Shown: positions 15,610-24,197 of the stretch, in pieces | How positions within the stretch are numbered: position 1 is the stretch's first letter | How the letters are laid out: every line of letters begins with the position of its first letter | Origin: an uncultured Actinomycetes bacterium | GTDB taxonomy: Bacteria > Actinomycetota > Acidimicrobiia > IMCC26256 > PALSA-555 | Assembly (NCBI GenBank): GCA_903899845.1 | Contig: CAIUKV010000130.1 | Span: forward strand, 1 to 49,118 | Direction: 5' to 3' | Length of the DNA: 49,118 nt | Notes under the pieces: model-generated | What the model was told of the DNA's origin: nothing | Databases searched by the model: none | What the model saw: only the letters and a program-made list of their open reading frames with translations | Position numbers and translations under genes: made by a program

Positions 15610-16611
15610 ATGCACGAGAGCGAGACCACCGACGGGGCCGCGTTCCTGGCCCGGTGCAAGGCGTTCGAGGGACGCGAGGTCGACGCGCTGGTCGCGCCCG
15701 ACCCGGTGAACCAGGCGATGATCCGGCACTGGGTCGAGGCGATGGGGGACGCCAACCCCGTGTACACCGACCCGGACGCGGCGGCCGCCTCGGTCCACGG
15801 CGAGATCATCGCCCCGGCGGTGATGCTGCAGGCCTGGACCATGCCCGGGCTCCACGGCAACGCGCGCGGCCCGGGTGACACCAACCCGCAGTCGCAGCTG
15901 CTCAACCTGCTCGACGACGCCGGGTTCGTCGGGGTCGTGGCGACCGACAGCGAGCAGGAGTACGTGCGGATGCTCCATCTCGGGGACCACATCACCGCCC
16001 GCTCGGTGATCGACGAGGTCTCGACGGAGAAGCGCACCGCCCTCGGGGTCGGGCACTTCATCACCACCCGGATCGACTACACCGACGCCGACGGCGAGCT
16101 CGTGGGCACGCAGCGCTGGCGCATCCTGAAGTTCCGGCCCGGCACCGGTCGCGGCGCAGCGGCCCCGCCCGCGGCCGCGGCGCCGGAAGCCGAGCCGCCG
16201 CGCCGGATGCCCCGCCCCCGGCCCGGCACGACGCTCGACAACCTCTTCTTCTTCGAGGGCGCCATGGAGCGCCGCCTGCTGATCCAGCGGTGTGCCGCGT
16301 GTCAGGTGCTCCGGCACCCACCCCAGCCCCGCTGCGACCGCTGCGGCGCGTACGACTGGGACACGGTCGAGGCGTGCGGTCGGGGCACGGTGTACAGCTT
16401 CGTGGTCAACCACTATCCGCAGGTCCCGGCGTTCGACTACCCCCTCCCCATCGGGCTGATCGAGCTCGAGGAGGGCACGCGGCTCGTCGCCCAGATCGTC
16501 GACTGCCCGATCGAGGACATCGTGGTCGGCATGGCGGTCGAGGTGACGTGGCTCGACGACGACCCCGAACTGGTCGTCCCGGCGTTCCGTCCCGCCCGGA
16601 GCGGGTCGTGA
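15610..16611 (+). CDS. chsH2: MaoC-like hydratase subunit fused to DUF35, ChsH2-like
   Basis: 333 residues. The N-terminal hot-dog domain (about 1-180) has MGDANPVYTD where active hydratases have GDxNPxH, so the catalytic His is replaced by Tyr. An Ala/Pro/Arg-rich linker leads to a DUF35 domain with a zinc ribbon (CAACQVLRHPPQPRCDRCG, two CxxC) and an OB-fold. This layout is that of mycobacterial ChsH2, which hydrates the side-chain enoyl-CoA together with ChsH1, and whose DUF35 domain is needed by the aldolase Ltp2. Its stop overlaps the next gene's GTG (GTGA). Here it is inserted between the two ACAD genes. Confidence 0.85.
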   Translation: MHESETTDGAAFLARCKAFEGREVDALVAPDPVNQAMIRHWVEAMGDANPVYTDPDAAAASVHGEIIAPAVMLQAWTMPGLHGNARGPGDTNPQSQLLNLLDDAGFVGVVATDSEQEYVRMLHLGDHITARSVIDEVSTEKRTALGVGHFITTRIDYTDADGELVGTQRWRILKFRPGTGRGAAAPPAAAAPEAEPPRRMPRPRPGTTLDNLFFFEGAMERRLLIQRCAACQVLRHPPQPRCDRCGAYDWDTVEACGRGTVYSFVVNHYPQVPAFDYPLPIGLIELEEGTRLVAQIVDCPIEDIVVGMAVEVTWLDDDPELVVPAFRPARSGS

Positions 16612-17726
16612 ACTTCGCCCTGACCGAGGAGCAGACCGCGGTCCGCGACCTCGCCGAGCAGATCTTCACCGGCACGGTCACCGTCGATCGGGTCAAGGAG
16701 GTCGAGGCCTCCGACGACCGCATCGACCGCGCGCTGTGGCGTGAGCTCGCCGACGCGAACCTGCTCGGCATCGCCCTCCCCGAGGAGCACGGTGGCTCGG
16801 GCCTCGGGCTGACCGAGACCGCCCTGGTGCTGGAGCAGCAGGGCCGGGTCGTGGCGCCGGTGCCCTACTGGGCGACGGTGGTCTGCGGCGCCCTCCCGGT
16901 GGTGGCCTTCGGCACGCCGGCCCAGCAGCACGCCCTGCTCCCCGGGGTGGCGGCCGGTGAGGTGTTCCTCAGCGCCGCGCTCGCCGAGCCCGGGGTCAAC
17001 GACCCGACCGCCCCCGGCACCGTGGCGGTGGCCGACGGCGACCGGTGGCGCATCGACGGCGTGAAGCCCGCCGTGCCCGCCGGGCACCTCGCCGACCGGA
17101 TCCTCGTCCCCGCGACGACGCCCGACGGTCCGGCGGTGTTCCTGGTCGACCCGACCAACCCCGGCGTGACCCGGGAGCGGGCGGTCACCACCGACCGCGG
17201 GATCGTGGCCCACTGCACCTTCGCCGGGGCCCCGGCCGAGCGGCTCGGCGGCGACGCCCACCGGGGGGAGCGCGTCCTCGCCGCCCTCGTGGACCGTGCG
17301 CTCGTGGGGCTGTGCGCGCTCCAGCTCGGCGTGTGCGAGGCCGCGGTGCGCCAGGCCGCCGAGTACACCTCGGGCCGCTTCCAGTTCGGCAAGCCGCTGT
17401 CGGCGTTCCAGGGGTCCCAGATCCGGGGCGCCGACGCCTACATCGACACCGAGGCCATCCGGGTGACGATGCTCCAGGCGGCGTGGATGCTCGACACCGG
17501 CCGGGCCGCGACCGCCGACGTGCTCGTGGCCAAGTGGTGGGCGGCCGAGGCCGGGCAGCGGGTGGTGCACCACGTGCAGCACCTCCACGGCGGCATGGGG
17601 GCCGACATCGAGTACCCGGTCCACCGGTACTTCCTGTGGGGCAAGCAGATCGAGGACACCCTGGGCGGCGCCAGCGCCACCCTGGCCCGCCTGGGCCGCA
17701 CGCTCGCAGCCCAGGCCCACGCGTGA
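16608..17726 (+). CDS. Acyl-CoA dehydrogenase, beta-type, igr-like operon
   Basis: 372 residues: RFQFGKPLSAFQGSQIRGADAYIDTEAIR and LHGGMGADIEYPVHRYF in the C-terminal domain. It corresponds to the beta-type protein at 5181 and supplies the FAD-contacting R-x-QFG-like segment that the alpha-type protein lacks. The GTG start at 16608 is coupled to the end of the chsH2-like gene through a four-base GTGA overlap. It probably forms the active dehydrogenase with the product of 14380, even though their genes are separated by one gene. Confidence 0.87.
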   Translation: MNFALTEEQTAVRDLAEQIFTGTVTVDRVKEVEASDDRIDRALWRELADANLLGIALPEEHGGSGLGLTETALVLEQQGRVVAPVPYWATVVCGALPVVAFGTPAQQHALLPGVAAGEVFLSAALAEPGVNDPTAPGTVAVADGDRWRIDGVKPAVPAGHLADRILVPATTPDGPAVFLVDPTNPGVTRERAVTTDRGIVAHCTFAGAPAERLGGDAHRGERVLAALVDRALVGLCALQLGVCEAAVRQAAEYTSGRFQFGKPLSAFQGSQIRGADAYIDTEAIRVTMLQAAWMLDTGRAATADVLVAKWWAAEAGQRVVHHVQHLHGGMGADIEYPVHRYFLWGKQIEDTLGGASATLARLGRTLAAQAHA

Positions 17727-17734
17727 GAGGACCC

Positions 17735-18295
17735 ATGACGACATCCCTGCGCTACGACGACGTCCGGGTCGGCGACGAGCTCCCCGTGCTCGACGTACCG
17801 GTGACCCGATCCCTCATCGTCGCCACCGCCATCGCCTCGCGCGACTACCAGGACGTGCACCACGACCCGGCCCTGGCGCAGGAGAAGGGCTCGCCCGACA
17901 TCTTCATGAACATCCTCACCACCAACGGGTTCGTCGGCCGCTACGTCACCGACTGGGCCGGACCCGATGCGGTCGTGCGGGCGGTGAAGATCCGCCTCGG
18001 CGCGCCCAACCATCCGGGTGACACGATGCGCCTGACCGGGGCGGTCACCGCCAAGGCCGACGGCCGGGTGGAGGTGGGGATCCGGGGGGCCAACTCGCTC
18101 GGCGACCACGTGACCGGCACCGTGTCGCTCGAGCTGCCCGGACCGGCGGCGCCCGCCGGGGCGCCGCACGAGCGGAGGCCGTCGGACGCAACGCCGACGC
18201 AGAAGTCGAAGAAGGACAAGAAGCAGAAGTCGAAGAACAAGAAGCAGGACAAGAAGCAGAAGTCGAAGCAGCCGACGAAGGGTGCGCAACGGTGA
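17735..18295 (+). CDS. chsH1: MaoC-like hydratase, ChsH1-like, with lysine-rich tail
   Basis: 186 residues. The first 140 form a single hot-dog domain with the hydratase active-site segment SRDYQDVHHDP (Asp37/40, His42/43), which are the residues missing from the ChsH2-like partner. Together they would hydrate the 17(20)-enoyl side-chain CoA. The mycobacterial homologue is near 129 residues as I recall; this one has an added tail of about 40 residues that is mostly Lys, Gln, Ser and Asp (KKDKKQKSK twice). The tail has lower GC than its surroundings and is made of a 33-bp-spaced DNA repeat. ATG 17735 lies eight bases after the ACAD stop; the end overlaps the next gene by GTGA. Confidence 0.85.
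   Translation: MTTSLRYDDVRVGDELPVLDVPVTRSLIVATAIASRDYQDVHHDPALAQEKGSPDIFMNILTTNGFVGRYVTDWAGPDAVVRAVKIRLGAPNHPGDTMRLTGAVTAKADGRVEVGIRGANSLGDHVTGTVSLELPGPAAPAGAPHERRPSDATPTQKSKKDKKQKSKNKKQDKKQKSKQPTKGAQR
18214..18268 (+). repeat. Direct repeat encoding the Lys-rich tail
   Basis: The 22-base segment GGACAAGAAGCAGAAGTCGA plus AG occurs perfectly at 18214-18235 and 18247-18268, a 33-base (11-codon) period. It keeps the reading frame and encodes the repeated DKKQKSK motif of the ChsH1-like tail. Confidence 0.8.
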
Positions 18296-19551
18296 GCGAG
18301 CGTCACCGGCTGCTCGATGCAGCCGCCATCGTGGGGATCGGGGCCACCGAGTTCTCCAAGAACTCCGGCCGCTCGGAGATGCGCCTCGCGGTCGAGGCGT
18401 GCGAGGCGGCCATCGCCGACGCGGGGCTCACCCCCGGCCAGATCGACGGCTGGGTCACCTACAGCGCCGAGACCAACCCGGAGATCGAGGTGGCCAAGAA
18501 CCTCGGCGCCGGCGAGATGACGTTCTTCTCCCGGATCCACCACGGCGGGGGTGCCGCCTGCGGGGTCATCCAGCAGGCGGTGCTGGCCGTGAGCGCCGGG
18601 GTCGCGGACTACGTCGTGTGCTACCGGGCGTTCAACGAGCGGTCCGGACGCCGCTTCGGCGCCGGGGTCCAGGACCGACCCGCGCAGGCGACGGCCGAGA
18701 GCGCAGGCTTCGCCTGGTACGCGCCCTTCGGTCTGCTGACCCCGGCCCAGTGGGTGGCGATGTTCGCCCGCCGGTACATGCACGAGTACGGCGCGACCAG
18801 CGAGGACTTCGGCCGGATCGCGGTGGCCGACCGGACGCACGCGGCCACCAACCCGAAGGCGTACTTCTACAACGCGCCCATCACGCTCGAGGACCACCAG
18901 CAGTCGCGGTGGATCGTCGAGCCGCTGCACCTGCTCGACTGCTGCCAGGAGTCCGACGGGGCCCAGGCCATCGTCGTCACGACTCCCGAGCGGGCTCGCG
19001 ACCTGCCGAACCCGCCGGTCCTGGTGCGGGCGGCGGCCCAGGCGGCGGGCGACCACCAGGAGATGATGACGAGCTACTACCGCCCGTCGATCACCGGGCT
19101 GCCCGAGATGAACCTGTGCGCCCGTCAGCTCTACAACACCACGGGCCTCGGACCGTCGGACTTCCAGACCGCCGTCATCTACGACCACTTCACCCCCCTG
19201 GCCCTGCCGCAGTTCGAGGAGTTCGGCTTCTGCGGCCGGGGCGAGGCCAAGGACTTCATCGCCGACGGCGCGATCGAGCTCGGGGGCCGGCTCCCGATCA
19301 ACACCCACGGTGGTCAGCTCGGCGAGGCGTACATCCACGGCATGAACGGCATCGCCGAGGGCGTGCGGCAGGTCCGGGGCACCTCCGTCAACCAGGTGCC
19401 CGGGGTCGAGCACGTGCTCGTGACCGCGGGCACGATGGTCCCGACCAGCGCGCTCGTGCTCGGGACCGACCGGGGCGGGCCGCTCCCGGCGACGTCGACC
19501 CGCTCGTTCGGCTTCAGAGGTAGGCGAGGAGGCGGGTCTCCGCCTCGATGA
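18292..19551 (+). CDS. ltp2: Ltp2-like thiolase-fold aldolase
   Basis: 419 residues with a thiolase/SCP-x fold: AIVGIGATEFSKNSGRSE at the N-terminus, VIYDHFTPLALPQFEEFGF and NTHGGQLGEAYIHG in the C-terminal half. The nucleophilic Cys of thiolases is absent: the equivalent segment reads HHGGGAACG. That fits the Ltp2 retro-aldolases, which cleave the 17-hydroxy side-chain CoA ester to a 17-ketosteroid plus propionyl-CoA with help from the DUF35 domain of ChsH2. The GTG start overlaps the upstream stop (GTGA). The last 25 residues are a basic, glycine-rich extension after the usual end, and they overlap the convergent M20 gene by 38 bp. Confidence 0.83.
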   Translation: MSERHRLLDAAAIVGIGATEFSKNSGRSEMRLAVEACEAAIADAGLTPGQIDGWVTYSAETNPEIEVAKNLGAGEMTFFSRIHHGGGAACGVIQQAVLAVSAGVADYVVCYRAFNERSGRRFGAGVQDRPAQATAESAGFAWYAPFGLLTPAQWVAMFARRYMHEYGATSEDFGRIAVADRTHAATNPKAYFYNAPITLEDHQQSRWIVEPLHLLDCCQESDGAQAIVVTTPERARDLPNPPVLVRAAAQAAGDHQEMMTSYYRPSITGLPEMNLCARQLYNTTGLGPSDFQTAVIYDHFTPLALPQFEEFGFCGRGEAKDFIADGAIELGGRLPINTHGGQLGEAYIHGMNGIAEGVRQVRGTSVNQVPGVEHVLVTAGTMVPTSALVLGTDRGGPLPATSTRSFGFRGRRGGGSPPR

Positions 19552-20905
19552 GTCGGGTCCAGTCGCCCAGGTGGAGGCTCTCGTCCTCGCCGTGGATGCG
19601 GCTGCCCGGGTCGGCCGGACCGAGGAGCAGGGCGGGGATCCCGCCGAACGCGTCGGCGAACGGGCCGACGAACGGGATCGTGGCGCCGACCCCCATGAGG
19701 ACCGGCTCGGTCGCGAACGCCTCGCGCAGGGCCCGGCCGGCGGCGTCGAACGCCGGCCCGGTGGGCTCGCAGCGCCACGCCGGCGTGGCCTCACCGGGCG
19801 TGAACGTGCACTCGAGCCCGAACGGCACCCGGCGCTCCAGGTGCGCGGCGAGGGCGGCGTTGATCCGGTGGGGGTCCTGGCCGGTGGCGACCCGGACGCT
19901 GATGCGGGCGGCCGCCTCCGACACGATCTGGTTCGACGACCCCGCGATGGGATGGCCGTCGATCCCGACGACGGTCACGACCGGCCGGAGCCACAGGCGC
20001 TCGAGCACGGCGACCGCGTCGTCACCCGCGAACCCGACCCCGGGCAGGAGGCCCCAGGTGGCGTGGAACGTCGCCGGGTCGGCGCCCAGGGCGGCCAGGC
20101 GCGCCCGCTCGGCCGGGCCGGGCGGCTGCCAGTCGTCGTAGCACCCGTCGAAGGCAGGGTCCCCGTGCTCGTCGACGAGCGACGCGAGCATCCGGGCCAG
20201 GGCCATCACCGGATCGGGGGCGACGCCCCCGGTCATCCCCGAGTGCAGCGGGCTCCCGGCCGAGCGCAGGCGCACGGTCCCGCCGGCCAGGCCGCGCAGC
20301 GAGTAGGTGAGGCCGGGGGTGCCCACGGCCCAGTTGCCCGCGTCGGCGAGGAGCAGGACGTCGGCGGCGAGCTCGTCGCCGTACTCGGCGAGGAAGCGGC
20401 CCAGCCGGGGCGAGCCGATCTCCTCCTCGCCCTCGACCAGCACCTTGACGTTGCAGGGCAGGGTCCCGGCGGTGCGCAGCCAGGCCCGCACCGCCGCGGC
20501 GTGGGCGACCGCGCCGGCCTTGTCGTCGGCGGTGCCCCGGCCGAAGAGCCGCCCGTCGCGTTCGACGGGGGTGAACGGGTCGCTGCTCCACCGGTCCACG
20601 AAGCCGGGCGGCTGCACGTCGTGGTGGGCGTACAGCAGCACCGTGGGCGCATCGGGGCGGTGGACCCACTCGCCGATGACGCACGGGGGCGCATCGTCGA
20701 CCGTGGCCAGGCGCACGTGCTCGAGCCCCGACGCCTCGAGCAGCGCGGCGGTCGCCTCGGCGCTGGCGACGACCTCGCCCGCCCGGGTCGGGTCGGCGCT
20801 GATGCTCGGGATGCGCACGAGCGCCTCGAGCTCGGCACGCGCCGCCGGCACGTCGGCGGCCGCCGCGGCGACGGCGGCGTCGAGCGCGGCGGGGTCGGGA
20901 TGCAC
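19514..20905 (-). CDS. M20-family metallopeptidase (dipeptidase-like)
   Basis: 463 residues with M20 metal and catalytic motifs: LLYAHHDVQPPG (His ligand and nearby Asp), GTADDKAG (bridging Asp), VEGEEEIGSP (catalytic Glu and Glu ligand), LADAGNW (Asp ligand), and HGEDESLHLGDW near the end (His ligand). A dimerisation domain sits between. Such enzymes hydrolyse dipeptides or N-acyl/N-carbamoyl amino acids in the cytosol. The GTG at 20905 is used, 14 bp after the amidohydrolase stop, so the two genes form an operon. The substrate is not clear from context. Confidence 0.85.
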   Translation of the reverse strand: MHPDPAALDAAVAAAAADVPAARAELEALVRIPSISADPTRAGEVVASAEATAALLEASGLEHVRLATVDDAPPCVIGEWVHRPDAPTVLLYAHHDVQPPGFVDRWSSDPFTPVERDGRLFGRGTADDKAGAVAHAAAVRAWLRTAGTLPCNVKVLVEGEEEIGSPRLGRFLAEYGDELAADVLLLADAGNWAVGTPGLTYSLRGLAGGTVRLRSAGSPLHSGMTGGVAPDPVMALARMLASLVDEHGDPAFDGCYDDWQPPGPAERARLAALGADPATFHATWGLLPGVGFAGDDAVAVLERLWLRPVVTVVGIDGHPIAGSSNQIVSEAAARISVRVATGQDPHRINAALAAHLERRVPFGLECTFTPGEATPAWRCEPTGPAFDAAGRALREAFATEPVLMGVGATIPFVGPFADAFGGIPALLLGPADPGSRIHGEDESLHLGDWTRLIEAETRLLAYL

Positions 20906-20919
20906 GGGCCGGGCCCGGG

Positions 20920-22056
20920 TCAGGTGCCCGGGGCCGCCGGGACGTGGGGGAACAGCTCCTCGAACGTCTCGATGGTGATGCGGCGCCGGGTCGCGGGGTC
21001 GACGTCGTCGAAGAGCTCGTGCAGCGTCTTCTGGGTGTGGCCGAACGTGCCCTCGAGGTGGGGGTAGTCGCTGCCCCAGCACACGTTGCGCCAGCCCATC
21101 GCCCAGTTGGCGGCGGGTGCCGACCGGTCGTGCTGGAACGACGCGTAGACGTGCTCGTAGAGGTACTCGCTCGGGAGGCGCGACAGCGTGGGCCGCACGG
21201 CGGACGCGTGCTGGCGGTACGCCTCGTCGAGCCGGTCGGCCACGAACGGGCCCCAGGTGGCGCCGCCCTCGGAGACGATCACCCGCAGCCCCGGGTAGCG
21301 GTCGAACACGCCGCTCGCGATCATCTTCGCCACCGCGCGCTGCCCACCGTAGGTGGTCTCCATGTAGTTGAGGATCGCGCCACCCGGGCCGCGGTAGTAG
21401 TTGCCGTGGAAGCCGGCGGCGTCGTGGGGCTCGGTGCCGATGTGGTAGCCGAGCACGAGCCCGGTCTCCTCGAGCGTGGCCCACAGGGGCTCCCAGACCG
21501 GATCGGTCCAGTCCTCGGCGGTGGGCGGCGCGACCGAGCAGTACGCGGCCCGGTACCCGAGGTCGGCCGCCCGCTCGAGCTCGGCGACCGCGGTCTCGAC
21601 CGTGAGCAGGGGCAGGGTCGCCGTGCACACGAAGCGGGAGGAGTGGGCCTGGAACTCGATCGCCCAGTCGTTGATGGCCCGGCAGCCCGCGGCGAGCAGC
21701 TCGGGGTCGTGGATCGACGACATCCAGAAGCCGATGGAGGGGTAGATGAGCTCGGCCCAGATGCCCTCCGAGTCGAGGTCCTCGAGCCGCAGGACGGGGT
21801 CGTTGCCCCGGCCGACCCGCTCGCCGAGGCCGTTGCCCTCGTGGTCGCGCAGGCTGAAGGCCTTGGGGATGCGGCGCTCGAACGACTGGCCGTCGACGAA
21901 GATGGTCTCGATCCCCCGCTCGAGGTCGAACTCGCTGCGGGGCATGCGGTCGGCCAGCTCCGGGCTGAGAGCCGTGCGCCACAGGTCGGCGGGCTCCACC
22001 AGGTGGGAGTCGCCGGAGTTGGCCCAGATCTTGTCGTCGTCCAGGTGGTCGTGCAC
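20920..22056 (-). CDS. Amidohydrolase-family (ACMSD-like) metal hydrolase
   Basis: 378 residues. A TIM-barrel amidohydrolase of the amidohydrolase-2 type: GDSHLVEP at the N-terminus (in place of DxHxH), RRIPKAF, YPSIGFW, VSEGGATWGPF, and WGSDYPHLEGTFG near the C-terminus (metal-site Asp). These proteins include decarboxylases and C-C hydrolases of ring-cleavage products. The GTG 22056 start has GGAGGACG just upstream. It heads the operon with the M20 gene. Related to the protein at 31872. Confidence 0.82.
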   Translation of the reverse strand: MHDHLDDDKIWANSGDSHLVEPADLWRTALSPELADRMPRSEFDLERGIETIFVDGQSFERRIPKAFSLRDHEGNGLGERVGRGNDPVLRLEDLDSEGIWAELIYPSIGFWMSSIHDPELLAAGCRAINDWAIEFQAHSSRFVCTATLPLLTVETAVAELERAADLGYRAAYCSVAPPTAEDWTDPVWEPLWATLEETGLVLGYHIGTEPHDAAGFHGNYYRGPGGAILNYMETTYGGQRAVAKMIASGVFDRYPGLRVIVSEGGATWGPFVADRLDEAYRQHASAVRPTLSRLPSEYLYEHVYASFQHDRSAPAANWAMGWRNVCWGSDYPHLEGTFGHTQKTLHELFDDVDPATRRRITIETFEELFPHVPAAPGT

Positions 22057-22090
22057 CGTCGTCCTCCACTGCTCGGCGATCCGGCCCCCG

Positions 22091-22100
22091 ATACTACGGT
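22091..22100. promoter_or_regulatory. Symmetric overlapping -10 elements, divergent pair
   Basis: ATACTACGGT reads TACGGT rightward and TAGTAT leftward, sharing the central TA. Rightward, six bases separate the hexamer from ATG 22107 (leaderless). Leftward, the predicted start near 22084 leaves a leader of about 28 bases with the GGAGGACG site of the amidohydrolase. Confidence 0.5.
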
Positions 22101-22106
22101 CGGGCG

Positions 22107-22919
22107 ATGGAGTACGCGACCGACCTCGCCGGCACCCTCGCCCTCGAGCCGCTCGACCGGGACCTCTACCGGGGGGCCAACACCGTGGCGGCGAAGATCC
22201 GCCCGTCGCTGTTCGGGGGCCAGGTGTGCGCGCAGGCGCTGATGGCGGCGGGCCGTACGGTGCCCGACGGGCGCCTTCCCCACTCCCTGCACGGCTACTT
22301 CCTGCGTCCGGGCCGGATCGACCTCCCGGTGGTCCTGCGGGTGGACCGCGACCGCGACGGGCGCTCCTTCTCGGCCCGCCACGTGGCGGCCCTCCAGGAC
22401 GGTGAGGTCATCTTCTCGATGCTGGCGTCGTTCTCCACCGGGGCGGCCGACCACCGCTTCGAGGACGTCGGGCCGCTCCCGGCGCCGCCCCCCGACGCGT
22501 GCGCCCGCTACGGCAACGACGAGCTCCTCGAGCTGCGCCAGATCACGATGACCGAGGTCGTCGACGGGCGCCAGCTCTACTCCGACCGACTGTGGGTGCG
22601 CACCGCCCACCCCCTCCCCGACGACCCCATGATCCAGGCCTGCGCCCTGGCGTACCTGTAGGACCTCGGGACCGGCTTCGGGCGCACGGTGGTCCCGGGG
22701 ACGTCGGGGCAGGGCGGCCCGAGCATCGACCACGCCCTCTGGCTGCACGAGCCGGCCCGGGCCGATGCCTGGCTGCGGCTCGACCTGGAGCCCTGGAAGG
22801 CGACCCCGGGGCGGGCGCTCTACCGGGGGGTGCTGCGCGACGAGGCCGGGCGGCTCGTGGCGTCGCTGGCCCAGGAGCACCTGCTGCGGGCCGAGCCGGT
22901 GATGCCGCCCGCCTCCTGA
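22107..22919 (+). pseudogene. tesB: Acyl-CoA thioesterase II (TesB-like) split by in-frame TAG
   Basis: The frame codes for a double hot-dog thioesterase of about 270 residues, but an in-frame TAG at 22659-22661 interrupts it. The family motif ALAYLSDLG appears as ALAYL-stop-DLG, so one C-to-A change in a TCG serine codon explains it. Coding continues in the same frame to TGA 22919 and contains PSIDHALWLHEP (the expected catalytic Asp) and LVASLAQEHLLR (catalytic Gln). The stopped product (184 residues) lacks both. The promoter and ATG look intact, so the change is recent, an assembly error, or read through. Confidence 0.82.
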
Positions 22920-22960
22920 GCCCGTCGCCCGACCCCCCGCCGGCGTGGCAGGCTGGGCCC

Positions 22961-24190
22961 ATGACGACCGACCCCGCCCCTGAGTCCGACCCGTTCGCCG
23001 AGTTCGACGCTGCCGCCGGCATCGGAGCGGTCCGCGACCCGTACCCGGTCTGGGCCGAGCTCCGGGCCCAGACCCCGGTCTACGCCGGATCGCTCGCCGA
23101 GCGGTTCGGGGTGGCGTCGGTCGAGGACGCGCTCCTCACCGAGACTCCGTACACGCCGTTGACCTACGCCGCGGTGCAGCAGATCCTGCGCGACGGCGAG
23201 ACGTTCTCGTCGGCGGGGTACGCCAACACCATCGGCCTCGTGTTCGGCCATTCGATCCTCGAGATGGACGAGCCCGAGCACCACGCCTACCGCGCGCTGA
23301 TCCAGCAGGCGTTCACGCGCAAGGCGATGGAGACCTGGGAGGCCGAGATCGTGCGGCCGGTGGTCGAGCGCCACGTCGCCGAGTTCCGCGACCGGGGCTC
23401 GGCCGACCTCGTGCGGGAGCTGCTGTTCCCGTTCCCGGTCACCGTCATCGCCGAGATGATCGGTCTCCCGACCGAGGACCTCCCCGTGTTCCACAAGAAG
23501 GCGGTCGAGCTGATCTCGATCGCCTCGAACATCGAGACCGGCCTGCACGCCTCGGCCTGGCTCTACGACTACTTCCAGGGGATCATCACCGAGCGCCGGG
23601 CCGACCCGCGCCACGACCTCATCAGCGTCCTCGCCCAGGCCGAGCTCGACGGGCAGCGGCTCACCGACGACGAGATCATCGCGTTCCTGCGGCTGCTGCT
23701 CCCGGCCGGGGCCGAGACCACCTACCGCTCGTCGAGCAACCTCATGTTCGGCCTGCTCAGCAACCCCGATCAGCTCGCCGCCCTGCGCGACGACCGTTCG
23801 CTGATGCCCCAGGCGATCGAGGAGGGCATCCGCTGGGACCCGCCCCTCACGAGCATCGGGCGCACGTGCACCCGCGACACCGTGGTGGAGGGCGTCCTCA
23901 TCCCGGCCGGCTCGCCCGTGCAGGTGTGCATGGCCGCGGCCAACCGCGACCCCGCGCGCTGGGACCGCCCCGACGAGTTCGACCTGCACCGCGACCCCAA
24001 GCAGCACATGGCCTTCGCCTTCGGGCCCCACATGTGCCTCGGGATGCACCTGGCCCGGATGGAGACCGCGGTCGCGATCAACGCCGTGCTCGACCTCCCG
24101 GGGCTCGCGCTCGATCCCGCGGCCGAGGACGTGCACGTGAGCGGCCTTGCGTTCCGGGCGCCGGCGGCGCTCCCGGTCGTCTTCGGCTGA
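22961..24190 (+). CDS. Cytochrome P450
   Basis: 409 residues. I-helix AGAETT at 249-254, K-helix EGIR at 288-291, heme loop FAFGPHMCLGMHLAR with Cys359. It differs from the CYP125-like P450 at 2672 in its heme-loop and helix details and has an insertion near residues 45-65 (ERFGVASVEDALLTET). It hydroxylates an unknown hydrophobic substrate using electrons from a ferredoxin system, and no ferredoxin gene is in this window. The ATG at 22961 follows CAGGCT by six bases, a weak leaderless arrangement, and no clear ribosome site is present. Confidence 0.88.
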   Translation: MTTDPAPESDPFAEFDAAAGIGAVRDPYPVWAELRAQTPVYAGSLAERFGVASVEDALLTETPYTPLTYAAVQQILRDGETFSSAGYANTIGLVFGHSILEMDEPEHHAYRALIQQAFTRKAMETWEAEIVRPVVERHVAEFRDRGSADLVRELLFPFPVTVIAEMIGLPTEDLPVFHKKAVELISIASNIETGLHASAWLYDYFQGIITERRADPRHDLISVLAQAELDGQRLTDDEIIAFLRLLLPAGAETTYRSSSNLMFGLLSNPDQLAALRDDRSLMPQAIEEGIRWDPPLTSIGRTCTRDTVVEGVLIPAGSPVQVCMAAANRDPARWDRPDEFDLHRDPKQHMAFAFGPHMCLGMHLARMETAVAINAVLDLPGLALDPAAEDVHVSGLAFRAPAALPVVFG

Positions 24191-24197
24191 GGCGCCC

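Noticed and set aside
14308-16413. 701-residue minus-strand ORF over the igr-like operon
   Set aside because: Low-complexity shadow; the plus strand has clear ACAD and MaoC homology there.
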